Origin: Nematostella vectensis
Lineage: Eukaryota; Cnidaria; Anthozoa; Actiniaria; Edwardsiidae
DNA length: 60,000 nucleotides
Direction of reading: 5' to 3'
Assembly (NCBI RefSeq): GCF_932526225.1
Contig: NC_064037.1
Coordinates: 12,849,703 to 12,909,702, forward strand
Shown: in pieces, positions 1 through 12,800 of the stretch
How the letters are laid out: each line of letters begins with the position of its first letter
Position numbering within the stretch: the stretch's first letter is position 1
The notes under the pieces: generated by a model
The model's database searches: none
Told to the model about the DNA's origin: nothing
Seen by the model: the letters and a program-made list of their open reading frames with translations, nothing else
Position numbers and translations under genes: made by a program

Positions 1-556
1 TTATCTCGAAGACCTATGCCAGGGTACACTTACATTCGATATGTGGCAAAACATCCGAGCTAAACTATTTTCCCTGGCCGAGCCGTATTTTAAAACGAGA
101 AAGTAGCCACAAGCATCCTTGACCGACGCCGTTGTACGATTAGTTACGCTTGACCGCGTTGGGAAGGAGCACAGGTAGCCCAGGCAATGGTTGCTTGTTC
201 GTAGCTCGGAACTCGGCTGATCTGAGAGGGGACGAATAAAGCGTTTTTTGTAGAATGTTGTCAATAAAATCGCCTTAAAACTTAGAACATGCCTTAATAT
301 AAGGGAGATCTTGGCCACGCACCTACACGGGACACGCTGTCCCGTGGAGGATCAGACCGTACTATGTAAACTCTATGGTACGGCAATATAATGATGGCCA
401 AAGTATCGAGCAAACAGTGTCAAAAAAAGTAATAAGGAAAGCAGCCATTAAACGATACCGGTTGTCGAGTTTTACTAACTCTGCACGAGCAATGTTACAC
501 GACGCTATGTTTTCGAGGTCCGAGGGCTGAGCGCGTTCGTGTACTCTGTGTTGCAG
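1..556. other. Left-edge non-coding stretch, intron of the gene ending at 1497
   Basis: No exon or RNA gene could be supported here. The stretch ends in a good acceptor (cag at 554-556) that opens the Cys-rich exon at 557, so it is most simply intron of that + strand gene. A 105-codon minus-strand ORF at the very edge shows no recognisable domain and was not called. Confidence 0.5.
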
Positions 557-1497
557 GTGTGTTCAAGGTACCGGCGCGGTACATCTGCGGTCATAACCCT
601 TGTAGTAACGCCATGTGTAAGTCGGAGCCCTCCGCACGGTGCCTTGTGGACCACACGTGCAAACCTGTCTTCGTCAACGCAGAGAAGCAGACATACAAGC
701 AGTGTAGTGGTAAGCGCACTGAATACGGATAATGTACCCGCAATTTGTTAAACCGGTGGGGTAGAACCACCCAATCCCCCTAAGTAACAATGTATAGGTT
801 TTCCTGCTATCTACAGCTGAAGCACACAATGGGCAGTAAATCTAATTGGTTTTAGCATTCACTGCGCTTGAGCCATTATCAGACGTTACGCTCCACACGT
901 GTGTATGTGGAGGTATCAGGGCTAGGGTGGGTGACTGTTTGGGTGGCAAACAAACGCGCGCTGAGGCTTTTAACGGCAAAATAACAGCAACATATAAAAG
1001 CAACGTATTCAGCGCTTACGAAAATAGCCAGAATTATTTTTCTTTTCAAAAAGGGTTTAGTTTAATATAAAGATATTTTTTTTGTCGTTCTTTGGTGTGA
1101 CGGGCGCATGAATTTCTGATTTTTCCGTTTGATTATTTTGTTTTGAATTTGCCACCAAGAAATGTCACGTGATCTCTTAGCGCAAGTCCCCTATTGACCC
1201 GAATAGAAAACATAGCCTAAGCAAGCATTCTGACGTCAATGTAAATCTTACGTATCAGAACGAGGCCAAATCGTGGAAAACAACCTTGACGACGAGGACA
1301 GCGACGCAGAGGAGACTGCTGACCAGGAAGACAGTGAGGACTCCTTGAGCCGGCTCATGAAGGGCAAACACCGGAAGCACAGCAAACCCGCCAGTGATAG
1401 TGACAGTAGCTACGTGAACGATGATTCAGATAATGGCGAAGGGGATGGAGAGGAAAAGAAATCAAAACTGCACCTGGCTAGCCGATTTCTAGGCTGA
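557..1497 (+). CDS. 3' end of a secreted Cys-rich protein (two terminal exons; paralogue of the TSP1 gene at 36849-51660)
   Basis: Two coding exons are seen, 557-709 and 1259-1497, joined across intron 710-1258 (gt...ag). The first is a symmetric phase 1-1 exon of 51 codons. It has six cysteines in the pattern C-x4-C-x4-C-x6-C-x5-C, then Pro-Val-Phe and a last Cys near the exon end. The same domain occurs three times at the C-terminus of the TSP1 gene (exons 38741-38580, 38257-38129, 37559-37401), and the last of these is the closest match, including a shared Lys-Val-Pro before the first Cys. The second exon encodes an acidic, Ser-rich tail (runs of Asp/Glu, then a Lys/His stretch) ending at a stop at 1495-1497. 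The phases fit (one base plus two bases make a Glu codon). The 5' part, presumably signal peptide and TSP1 repeats, lies outside the window. Function unknown; extracellular location is inferred from the Cys-rich, phase 1-1 exon. Confidence 0.8.
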
Positions 1498-2588
1498 CAA
1501 AATGCAGTTTAGCTGAAAGTTTACAGATAAAATGCCAAAATGGCGCCAGAGAAAATCAAGACCGTCTGAACCCTAAGCATGAATTAATCCGCATGTATGA
1601 AGAAAGGCTTAGTAAGAGTAAAGGTGTTAGGGGTTTTCCACAAGCATAAATGGACAGGGCCGTAGTAGGGGGTGGGGCACTGGGGCACGTGCCCCCCTAC
1701 CCCCCGATATTTTCAAAGATTATAAGGAAATGACCAGTAGGGGCGTGGCTACCCCCCTCCAATATTTCGAGACCTGCTACGGCACTGATGGAACGACATG
1801 TATTGATATTGAGCAAAACGACTTACTAGCATGAGACTGCCTGTTAGGGATAAGTTAGGGATACCCAGCTACCCTGCTATACATTCCCTACTGGATCCGC
1901 TGAGCTTCAAACTTAAGCCTGAAGTTTTTCCGCGAGAAGACTAGATTGGAAGGTGTAATTACAGATACAAAAATCATATCCCTACCACAGAGATATGAAA
2001 CCCTGTGGAGAAGTGTCCCTTTAAACATCTTAGTATCATCTTAACACCGATTTGATGGAATATGTCCAAACTAACATAATAATAACTAATAACCTCATGG
2101 AGCATGTATAAGTAATCAAAAAACACATCGATTACAAAGATCTAGGAATATTTTTATATGACAATAAAAAGCACATCTAAAAAAAGTATTTCTTATGCTT
2201 ATCAAGAGATCACAGGTCCGCAACAGGGCAGATCACGTACTCTCTACGAAATCCCTTAGAAATCTCTCAGAAGGTTAGGGTGTATAGGTAAAGAAGGTAA
2301 AAGAGTAAGAGAGTTTACAGGTATGAAAGTTGTTCGTCGACAAGAGAGCTTACAAATACTAGATATCTTTCTTGGAAAGCCAGCTTGTATAAGTAAGGAT
2401 TGACATAACAGATACTAGATATCCCTCTTGAAAAGTCAGCTTGGCCAACACAGGCAAACCTTTAAGTATGCTAGGTAGCTAGAGTTCCGTTTAAAATACA
2501 TGCAGCTGCAACACTAAACAGATAAAGTTACCATAAGCTAACAATTTAAAAGATTACCAACACAGATCACAGATGTCTACCTTCTTTA
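1498..2588. other. Intergenic region between two convergent genes
   Basis: This lies between the 3' end of the + strand Cys-rich gene and the 3' end of SART3. No further exon was found. It holds a MITE-like element at 1655-1787 and otherwise AT-rich unique sequence, presumably including both 3' UTRs. Confidence 0.6.
1655..1787. mobile_element. MITE-like element with CAG-GCCGTAG termini, copy 1
   Basis: A 133-bp element with imperfect terminal inverted repeats: left end CAGGGCCGTAGTAGG, right end reading on the other strand CAGTGCCGTAGCAGG. The interior is G/C-run rich. A related copy with the same ends lies at 33937-34104, and a third with diverged ends at 36191-36328. It has no coding capacity, so it would be non-autonomous. 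Confidence 0.7.
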
Positions 2589-5500
2589 CTATTTCTTTTG
2601 CATGAGAGATCTGAAGTACTCGTTGCTAAAACCCTTTGAGCCTGCGCTCTTTTCTTGTGATTCCCCCTTGCTAGCTGGCGCACGGCCTTGTGGGTCAGGC
2701 GATGACGTAGATGATGACGTATGTGGGGTGGACGATGTTTTCTGTAGGGATCTTGGAATGAGCTGAAGCTGAGTTTTCGCGCGTCCGCGACTGCAATCGA
2801 GACACGACCAATGTAATGAGAATTGAAGGATGGTTAACAATTCTTTGCTATCTACGACTTCTTCGACCCGTTAGAACATCGACCATTCAAGTGCCTGGTG
2901 TTCGGGTTTAAGGTGGTTGATTATGTGGCGTTAACTGAAACCCTTTATTTGACCTCTCCCAAGCCCCTTATGGCAAACCACAGGATTCACAGGAGCGGAA
3001 CCACAGGAGTGTTAGGGGACAGGCTCAGCATGGACAACTGATGTTATACACTGGGCATACACACCTTCCAGGGGGTGGTGGTGGGGGATGCTCTTGTCTT
3101 GGAGGGCCTCTTCTCGTGGGGGGATTAGACAGCGCGACGGATATGGTGCGACCTTTCACTTCCGTCTTGTCCAATGTTAGTACCGCTGTAGATGCGGAGC
3201 TCTAATACAAAAAAACAAAAAACAAACAAACAAACAAGCGATTTGTTTAAGGACACTGATACAAAACCAATGATGTGTATAGGTGCTCTTAATACAAAAC
3301 AGACTCTTGATACAAAAACAAGCGATATGTATAAGGACACTTTGATACAAATCCAATGATGTGTATACAATCAGCGACAAAACCTGTTGAAAATGACATC
3401 TATAAAGTAGTCTTACTCAAATAAATCACAATATGGTAACTTTTTATTACTCACATCCCCCTTCCCCCCATTCAAAGTTGCTGTCTAGGGTTGTCAGTAA
3501 GAGAATCCAACACTGATTTGGGGGAGAGGGGGTTGGGATGGGGAGGGGAGGATATCAAAGTCACTATGCTACGTAATTTAGATTTCCATCTGAAACTGCA
3601 TTTCAGGCGCTAAAATTTTCAACAGTCTTTTTCGCTGATTGTAGGTGCTCTTAGTACATAACAGACTCTTGATACAAAACAAGCGATCTGTATATGGACT
3701 CTGAAACAAGCGATGTGTATAGGGACTCAGACAAAGAAACAAGCAATGTGTATATGGACTCTAATACAAGCCTCTAGCCTAGGTACTTGGTTGGAGCCAT
3801 ATGGACTGTGAAGGCGCAATGGTTAAAAAAGTGAGTTGGTGTTATTCAAGACAATAAGAGTCAAAAAGTCCAAGTTACCAAGGAATAAAGGCATAAAGGC
3901 TTTGCATGGCATTTAAAAAGGCGCTTACCTCTTGTTCGTATTCGACATATCCATAACCTTTCGGTTTGCCTGCCCTGTTGGTGACCAAACGAACTTGTTT
4001 CACGACGCCATGCTGTCATCAAAATCAAACAGACATCAACATCACTAACATCGAATAATAATTTTGTCATCACAACCATCATCACTTTAGCACTACAACC
4101 AACCATAACCATCATCACCACTACTATCACCACCATTACCAACACTACCACTACTAATAACAATCACCATCGACATTATTATCACTACCACTACTACTAT
4201 CAATCACCATTACCAATATTATCGACATTACCACCACCATCGTTACAACCATCGTCAGCATCACCACTACTCCCTATACCATCAAATATCACCAACATCA
4301 TCATCACCATTATCATCATTACAACTTCTTTTATCACCATCATCATCACCGTTTTCATCACTAAAACTATTCACGTTCAGCAACAACACAAACATTAACC
4401 ACTATATCTATCATCACTGTCTCTGTAAAGCTGGCGACAAACCTTGCTAAACAGTTCCTCTATCTCGGATTCCTTTGCGTCAAAAGGCAGGTTGGAGACG
4501 AAGAGGGTGTGCTTGTCTAAGGACGTGGGAAACTGCACAGAATAAAAAGTCCTTGGTTTAGTAGTACAGATAAGATATTCTAGTCATCCTTTGGTCTGAC
4601 AAAAAAGAAAAAGTAATACAATAAGAAAGAGTATATAAATCGAAATGCTGTCTTGAAGCTAGGTTCTGTTCATACATAGAAGAGGAGACTGTACTAACTA
4701 TGATTCATAAGATTCTTTCATCGAAGTTATGTACTCGAAAAGTCAAAGATAGCATAGTTAAAGAGGCCATACAGTAGTTACAAAAGGCAACTTTCTAAAG
4801 ATCCCTTTCCATAGGATGCTAGCAGAACACGAAACGTTCGACTCTACTTCCAATTTTCTTGGACCGAGTCCCCTTGTGCTACTCTTGTATCAGTATTCAA
4901 AAAATATAGCAAGAGGCTAATTTATGGTATTTGGCTCCCATATATTTCTTCAAAAAGCCCCCCTTGATCTGCACTTATAGCAAGAGGTTAATTTATGGTA
5001 TTTGGCTCCCATATATTTCTTTAAAAAGCAACCCTTGATCTGCCACTGACCCATGTCGGGCAAACATGCGCCAAGGGTGGGTACCCTTGTTGCGTACCTT
5101 GAATGTGGTGGGGTTTTTAGCCTTGTCCACACACGGCGAGATGAACATGGGACGTCCCTCCATCTTCTCTCGGTCCATCGCCAACGCCGCCTGAACAGTG
5201 GACTGGGGACAAATGTGATGTCATCCAACATGGCACAACAGAGCGACGGCAGGTTAGCCTTTTAACCAGGCTACACTCGATACGTCAGTTAAACACATTT
5301 TGCTTTCAGAGAGGCGTCCCACACAAAATTTCCACCCTTAGTTTATCTTACAGTCTCCACAACGCTTACGTAGAACACTTACTTTTCCCCAGAGCTTCTC
5401 TATGCTTTTACAAATTATAGAGCCCTACTCAGCAAAATCTTTTTTTTTAAGAAACATCACCTACCTCGGCTGACTTGATACGTCAGTTAAACACATTTTG

Positions 5501-8500
5501 CTTTCAGAGGGGCGTTCCATACAAAAGTTCCACCCTTTAGTTTATCTTACAGTCTCCACAACGCTTACGTAGAAAACTTAGGCCACCGTTTTCCCCAGAG
5601 CTTCTCTGTGCTTTTACAAATTATAGAGCCCTAGTCAGCCAATTATTATTATTTTTTTTGGAAGAAACATCACCTACCTCGGCTGACAAGATACTGTTAT
5701 ATACTTTAGGGTAAGTGATAGCTTATCGCCTACCTCGGCCAACAAGATACTGTTTATATACTTTAGGGTGAGTGATAACTTATCACCTACCTCGGCTGAC
5801 AAGGACTGTTATATACACACTCTAGAGTAAGTTATAGCTTATCGCCTACCTCGGATAACAAGAAACTGTTTATATAACTTTAGGTGAGTGATAACTTTAT
5901 ATACTTTAGGGTGAGTAATAGCTTATCACCTACCTCGTTGTTAAATTCCACGTAAGCATAACCTTTTGATCGACCCGCCATGTTCTTCACAATCCGAACA
6001 TCTAGCACCTCGCCGAGCTAAACAAACAAAAAAGTCATTTTCTAAAACAGTCACGCTTGATCCGAATTCTGTATACACCTATTTCAATAAACGTTGTCAG
6101 TGCAAATGGCGAATGGCAAATGGTAGCTGCAAGGCAAATCACTGTTTGTATTACCCCTAAGAGTAAAGAGTAAGTAAACTAATCGCACCAACTATTCACA
6201 TTTTTCTGCTTTAATTGAAATATGAGGAGACCCATGGTAGTTTTAGATGGAAACACTGTCATTTGGCAATCGCATTTGCCATTTGCACTGACAACGTATT
6301 TTAAAATAGGCGTAGAACCGAGGCTAAAAGGGAAACGCCTCACATCCTTGCCAGCGTTATGTGGGTTTATAACGTGATGAGGGTGTGAAACGTGATGAGG
6401 GTGTATAACGTGATGAGGGTGTATAACGTGATGAGGGTGTCTAACGTGATGAGGGTGTATAACGTGATGAGGGTGTATAGCGTGATGAGGGTGTCTAACG
6501 TGATGAGGGTGTATAACGCGATGAGGGTGTATAACGCGATGAGGGTGTATAACGTGATGAGGGTGTATAACGTGATGAGGGTGTATAACGTGATAAGGGT
6601 GTATAACGTGATGAGGGTGTCTAACGTGATGAGGGTGTATAACGTGATGAGGGTGTATAACGTGATGAGGGTGTATAACGTGATGAGGGTGTCTAACGCG
6701 ATGAGGGTGTATAACGTGATGAGGGTGTATAACGTGATGAGGGTGTATAGCGTGATGAGGGTGTCTAACGTGATGAGGGTGTATAACGCGATGAGGGTGT
6801 ATAACGCGGTGAGGGTGTATAACGTTTGAGAACTCGTCCCATAATAGTAGAACGTCAACGCACCTTTGAGAACTTGTCCCGTAGATGATCCTCGGTGATA
6901 CTGAACAGTAAATTACTAATGAACACTTTTCGCGGGTCTGAAGATCTGAAATTCAGCATTTTAAACAATCAATAACGCCAATATTTAGCAAACATTAGAA
7001 AGTTTGGTGAGTTATCTTGCAGTTAAATGGGCAATCTAAACTGAATTAAATACTGCACTATCAACTAGGTTAAGAGCTCATTGGTACTGAAGCTCAATGG
7101 AGCAAACCCGTCCTTCCCATAATAAATTCCTTTGGCAGCATTTCTTGTAAAGATTTATCAAAAGAAGCTAAAGTTAATTATAAATTCTTGCATATCGACA
7201 GCACATTCCTTAATTAAAAGTCGTAGTCTCTATAAATTACAACGACATTAAATCAACAATGCAATGTGTTCTGAGAAGGCCGTACCTTTACGCTGCCTTT
7301 ACGTTACAGAGCTCCTAACGCCTTACATCCCCCCCAAAGATTAAAAATAACATTGTTAAACTAAACGGCGTACCTATCCAGGTGCTTGGGTAGTTCCTCC
7401 TCTTCAGTCTGTCTCTCAGACGGAGGCTGTTCCTGTGCGGCGTCTTCCACACTCTCGCCTTCCACTAAGAAAAGAGAGCAATTCTCTCCACTACTTCCCT
7501 GCTAGCAAAGGCCTCTTTTCTCTGTATTTCGCTTAGCTAGCGTTCGCCAAGGAAAAGAGGCCTCTGCTAGCAGGGAATTCCACTACCACTACTATTTTTA
7601 CATCAAAATAAACCCACAGAAACGCTTTTTGCTAGACGCAGGCCAAAATATCAAATGGAAACGCTATTGTCAAATGTTAATTACCATCATTACAAATAGA
7701 ACATTGAGGAATAGTTGGAATGTAATAATGTAATTGGTGTATATAGTTTGGTCGCCTTGATAACGAAAAATATAATTGGTTATTAGGAGACGACAAATGC
7801 ATCATCCATTTTTCTTTTTTCTGGTAAAAGGTTAGATGTACAATTTCGGGGGGGGGGATTAAAAAAAACATCGATGGAAAATTTAACTCAAATTGAATTC
7901 GGTTAGCGTTTGCGCAAGTTACCAAGGGCATGAGTTATCAAGAGTAAAATGCAGTAATTATACATATGGAACAAAATTTCTTGGGAAATAATTTTGGTTC
8001 GAATAACGCAAGGGTCGAGTTTTCTGACTCCCCTGTCCTACGATGCCAATGAATACGTGTTATTTCTTTACACTTCTTTTACTCCTCCTCTGACTCACCG
8101 CAAGGCTTCTTTGCGGCCGGCTCAGACGATCTCACTTTATCAATCTGCTGATTTTGGCTGCCTTCCATTCCTGCCTGGGAATAAACAGTACACAGAGAAT
8201 GAAGAGATATATTATTACGAGCAGGGGACAAGCTATAACCTTGAAATCATCAGTCCCTATCCAGCCTCCCCATCGCATGCCTAACGACAAACAGTAAACA
8301 GAGAATGGGTAGAGATAAGAAACAGGCTGTAACTTTCGAATCACTTCAGTCACTACCGAATCTCCCCCAATCAAACCCCCTGCGAATACGTTTATTTGCC
8401 ACTAGCAATAAATAGACTGCCTTAGAATGGCAAAAAGCAAGGAATCGTTTAAGACTTAAGTTAAAAATAATAACTTTCTCTTACCTTTCGCTTCATTATC

Positions 8501-9688
8501 TGCGCTTTATCCTTTTTTCCTGCTTTCTTTTCTTGTTTCTTAGTAGCTTTTTTCTCGGCCCTTGAAGCCTTTTTCTTCTCTGCCAATTCCTCCCCCTCTT
8601 TCATCTGACTCATCTCTTTTTCTGCTGCTCTTGTGCGGCGCTCATTTACGATTTTCAGCCGAGTGGCACAGCGAGCGTATGACGAGTCCCAATCCTCCAG
8701 TGAACCTGGACGAGGTGAAGACATCACGTCACACGAAAAGAGATAAACGATATACTGTACGATAGCGAGTTTGGCGAGTCCCAATCCTCCAGTGAACCTG
8801 GACGAGGTGAAGACATCACGTCACACGAAAAGAGATAAACAATATACTGTACGATAGCGAGAGTTTGGCGAGTCACATTACTCTAGTGAACCTGGACGAG
8901 GTGAAGACATCACGTCACACGAAAAGAGATAAACAATTTACTGTACGATAGCGAGATTTTGGCGAGTCACATTACTCTAGTGAACCTGGACGATGTGAAG
9001 ACATCACGTCACACGAAAAGAGACAAACAATATACTGTACGATAGCGAGAGTTTGGCGAGTCACATCACTCCAGTGAACCTGGACGAGGTGAAGACACGT
9101 CACACGAAAAGAGATAAACGATATACGATAGCGAGAGTAGGGCTATTCCCAACCCTCAAGTGAACCAGCACGAGATAATAGACGTCACAGATAAAAGGAA
9201 CAAGTTATGATTGTATACGAGATCAAATAGAACGTTTAGGGGGCTGGTTCTTTTGTACTGCCAGCAAACATAATTCCATATAGTCGCCAAAAAGGCGGCA
9301 GTGGTTGGGGCTATAAAGCGGGTTGATGTCCCCTTTGGAGAAGGGTGTTTATGAAATAGTTAAACGTTATCTAGTTTTCTTCATACCTTCTTCTTCTTCC
9401 AAACTTAGCAGAGCCCGGGTGGCTCCCTCAGGGTTATCACTCACGGACTGCACGGCGCGATGGAGAACTTTGCGGCACGACTGGACATCTTTGCACGTCC
9501 TAATTAAGAGAATAAGATGCACGAATCATACACAATTGAGAGCTCTGATAATAGAAGTGAGGTGGTGATATTGAAGTGAAACAGTTAATAATGATGTCAA
9601 TGACATCATGGATAACAATATCACAAATGCACAGCATGGCTGAGTGAAGCAAGTTTGTAATGATGATAAGGATGGTGATTGTTGTTGT

Positions 9689-9734
<46 letters not shown>

Positions 9735-9806
9735 TGCTGGTTGTTGACGATGCTGTTAATGATAATGATGCTTCTTTTTCATTTTTGTTGTTGATGATGA
9801 TGATGG

Positions 9807-9897
<91 letters not shown>

Positions 9898-12800
9898 TGC
9901 TGGTTGTTGACGATGCTGTTAATGATAATGATGCTTCTTTTTCATTTTTGTTGTTGATGATGATGATTATGTGGGTGATCGTGATGTTGATGGTTGCTGC
10001 TGTTGATGAAAATTATGTCTTTTGTTGGTTATGTTGATAATGTTGGTGATGGAAATGATGATTATGATCATGGTGGTTGCTGTTGATAATGATGACTATG
10101 ATACAATACAATAATTTATTTATCGTTGATGATACGATGACAACACTATTGAAACACTTAGCTACTTACACATAACATAATAATACTAATATGGTGATGG
10201 TGGTGGCAGTTGTTTGGTGGTTATGATGACGATGTTAAAGCCGCATTGTCACCAGTTTACTTCCGGAGGTCCGACGCAAACCTCAACCGTTGAAAGACAA
10301 AATAATCTATTAGAATCCGAGATATTTAACAGGCCATCCGCTCTAAATTATCAATCACATCCTCGAAGAAACTTCCAATAGACACACTGCTTTCTATAGT
10401 TTGAAATATTTTTCGCGTTTTTCGTAAAAAATTATCGGATATTGTTATGTAATCGACCGGAAGTAAACTGGTGGCAATGTGGCTTTAAATACAATAATGA
10501 TTTTCATCAGCCGCACCTCACAAGGTTTGCATATTCCACCCAGTACTCCAGCTCCCGCCCATGCCTACTGATGACTATTTCCCACAAGCGCTGAGCTTCT
10601 GATAGGTTACTTAGCTTGTATGCCTGCAATAACAAAAAGAAAACAAAATGTAACTATGGACAACACTTAGTAGCCTCTGTCTCTACAAGTGCTTATAGTA
10701 TGGAGGACATTGACAAATTATTGACAACATTAATTTTCATTTCACCATCATAAAATAAAGTTTAATACTACTTCATTCATCAGGTTCAATCAACAATATC
10801 ACATCCATCAGCTGATGCACATGTGGATGTTTTTTTCGCTTTGCATCTTGCTAGGATAGCAAAACGGATTATTCCTCATCTTCTTTTAGTATTGATACAG
10901 TAGTCATTAAATAGTAGTAGCAGTAGTCATATAATACCTCAAGTCTGGCCCAGCATCTGTCTAGCAAATTAGTTGAGTCACCTTCATTTCCAAAATCTAT
11001 AATACAAGAGAAATTATTTTAATCCATCATTTCAAGTGTTGAGAATTTCATCATTTAATTAACTTTGAGTACTTTTATAGTTCCAAACAAAAACTTTAGG
11101 AACATTGGGAATTCCATTGGTCAAAAGTATGGAGGTTTTTTGTTAGCAAACTCTGTGTGACTTCTGATAATATATTGGTTCCTTGGGTGAAAAGTAAGTC
11201 AGCAAATTCATAACCAGCCAGAGTCACCACTTTGAATCATCGCTCAAGTTACATATACATAACATAACCATAACATTAAGAACAATCACCCAACTAAGAC
11301 AGAAACATGTACTCAACATGGTTCTGATAACACCACAAGCGTAGAGATGGTAGAGACCATACTATAGTTGAGACCAGTTTTTCATAGGTTGATAAAACTA
11401 TGGTGGAGCGATGGTACTTTGGGGCGACTGTTTTGCAATTAAATAATGACATGTAAATAATGTATGGGTGAGAATGAACCCAAAACCAACAACAAAATCC
11501 ATTGTGTGATTTCATCTCTAACATTGAAGGCAACTAGCCCTAGGGGTCAACACAGTACAAAAAAACACCAGGGGGGGTGGGAGTTACTTACAGTGTTGCA
11601 TGTACTCTATGGCACTCTTCAAACTGTCTCTCCATTCCTTTACTTCATGACTCTCTGGAATAAAAACAAACACACAAAAAAAGAACTATAAAAAACAATC
11701 ACTCACAAACCAGCATCTATTCTGAACATTACCCTCCATATTATTTGTACAGAAAAAAAAATTGCAAATAATTAACCAATGATGAAATCTGCTTTTTTTT
11801 CAATTTTTTATTTGTTTTGAGACACAATATGGCTCAGTAAGTATATAACATCATGGTCACCCCACCTCTCCTCAAACAAATTTAGAATTTTACAAAGGAT
11901 ATTGTGCATGGAGTAAATTGTTTTTAGCAAAAACGGTGCAAGTAAAGGTCAGGAACTTTAATTTTAAAATTTAGTATAGTAAAGCGTTTTCCTACCTTCC
12001 GTCCACTCTTTCACCCTTCGCCTCATGTGATTACAGTAACATCGCCACAGTTGAAGGAACTCAACACCACTCGAGAAACCACAAGTGAGAGCTTTGTCAA
12101 AAATCTCTGGATTGCAAATAGAGGTTAGTGTTTTTTATTGCTTTTCAAGTGCATAGAAAGGCAAGTAAATCCCCTTTTGCTGAAATCATACTGAACATAC
12201 TGTAGCTAAGGACATTGCTAGAAATGGTAGGAGTATAAGCCAGAGATGTACAGCACCTTTAATCTTGGAGGACGGCTGATTACTTCGCTCCTGAAACAAG
12301 AATCCGTAATCACTATAAATTAGTCATTTCATCTAAAATTCTGAATAAACGTATACTAAATAGTACAAATGCCATACCAGGGCCAGCATGTAGTTCTGCC
12401 ATAGAGATGCCACCCACGGGCAGTTTCTGACTGCACGCTCATGAGCAGGCAAAACAACAGATGATATTTTAAGCTTTGAATCCTAGAAGAGAAAATGCTT
12501 TTTTTATTTGAACTAAACAAACCATAAATAGTATACGAATAACATCATCTTGTTTGGTATATCTTGAGATGCAGATTTTAAAATTTCAATCATTGTTTAT
12601 AGCTATATATTCACTTAGGAGTTATGATGCACTCAAGAAGCTACAGTATAGGTTTGGTAATCCTCAGTAAAGAAACAAAAAAATCAGCAAACAATGGAAA
12701 ACCAGCATTCGTATTCGTGCACCTCTAAACAATAACATGGCTTGGAAACTCTGGATTCTTTTCATTATTTATGGTGAAATTAAGATGTCTTGTACATAGA

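Noticed and set aside
846-1070. 74-codon plus-strand ORF
   Set aside because: It lies inside the intron between the two exons of the left-edge gene, and those exons join in phase without it.
6366-6828. CRISPR-like array of short direct repeats
   Set aside because: Units are contiguous with no unique spacers, and the genome is eukaryotic; it is a minisatellite.
6367-6858. 163- and 145-codon repeat ORFs on both strands
   Set aside because: They are products of the 18-bp minisatellite in a SART3 intron.
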